From: Acidobacteriota bacterium
GTDB taxonomy: Bacteria > Acidobacteriota > Blastocatellia > Pyrinomonadales > Pyrinomonadaceae
Reading direction: 5' to 3'
Length of the DNA: 14,316 nt
NCBI GenBank assembly: GCA_029777145.1
Contig: JAKOSS010000583.1
Location: forward strand, 1-14,316
Position numbers and translations under genes: made by a program. The notes under the pieces are model-generated. The model made no database searches and was not told where the DNA came from. It was given only the letters and a program-made list of their open reading frames with translations. Of this stretch, positions 14,133 to 14,316 are shown in pieces. Within the stretch, counting starts at the first letter, position 1, and each line of letters begins with the position of its first letter.

Positions 14133-14316
14133 ATGAACAGAACTTTCACCATCAAAACAGTCCGCGTCTCGATCGCCGCCTTCGTCCTTTTGTTCGTCGG
14201 CGCGGTGCAATCCTTTGCTCAGGCTCAACTGAGCCTCGTCGACATCGTCACCGCGCTCAGATCGAAGAAAGCGACCGCCGTCGAAAAGAACCAGATCCTT
14301 TCCGAGGGCGTGAATC
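14133..14316 (+). CDS. Secreted protein, 5' fragment
   Basis: Only the first 61 codons are present; no stop occurs before the window edge. The N-terminus MNRTFTIKTVRVSIAAFVLL continues to a signal cleavage near SFA/QAQ. The mature start LSLVDIVTALRSKKATAVEK resembles a short helical region that I cannot assign. ATG 14133 has a GAGG 8 nt upstream and lies 14 nt past the pseudokinase stop, so the two are in one operon. A secreted partner for the extracytoplasmic tail of the pseudokinase is possible but unproven. Confidence 0.7.
   Translation, partial: MNRTFTIKTVRVSIAAFVLLFVGAVQSFAQAQLSLVDIVTALRSKKATAVEKNQILSEGVN

Overview
The window looks like chromosomal DNA from a moderately GC-rich bacterium with dense, mostly housekeeping gene content. 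Several traits fit the Acidobacteriota (perhaps the Blastocatellia/Pyrinomonadales group): a membrane-anchored Ser/Thr-kinase-like protein with a Pro/Thr-rich tail, many small secreted proteins of lineage-restricted type, a polysaccharide (pectin) cluster, and low-complexity G-rich repeats between genes. The taxonomic guess is inference; no rRNA or marker tree was available.

Left part (1-2292): the 3' end of a pseudouridine-5'-phosphate glycosidase gene (psuG) runs convergently into a minus-strand group transcribed yebC -> ruvC -> secreted SH3-like protein. The yebC promoter is readable, and the yebC-ruvC spacer holds a long G-rich/C-rich inverted repeat.

Middle-left (2474-6644): a plus-strand operon with a good promoter encodes a KdgF-like cupin, a PL10-type pectate lyase, a LamG-fold secreted protein and a Tat-type type-B carboxylesterase. 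Two of its three junctions are 4-nt ATGA overlaps. Together they read as a pectin-degradation unit: cut the polymer outside the cytoplasm, remove ester groups, then linearise unsaturated galacturonate.

Middle (6645-8440): the minus-strand operon yggS-yggT-yggU (PLP homeostasis, membrane protein, DUF167) abuts the esterase tail to tail. It is divergent from a single tRNA-Leu(CAG) gene with its own promoter, encoded CCA and intrinsic terminator.

Middle-right (8450-12351): a secreted protein made of two copies of an unrecognised ~119-residue domain lies on the minus strand. Facing away from it is rsmG on the plus strand, with two abutting palindromes in between. A small secreted PliG/PPC-like protein is on the minus strand, and a DinB-fold protein is translationally coupled to a HI0933/YhiN-type flavoprotein on the plus strand.

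Right end (12384-14316): a kinase-fold membrane protein that has lost two catalytic aspartates (HRD to HSN, DFG to VFG), so probably a pseudokinase. It is followed 14 nt later by the start of a secreted protein cut off by the window edge. This pseudokinase and the tandem-domain secreted protein are the least ordinary items. I saw no mobile element, CRISPR array or rRNA.
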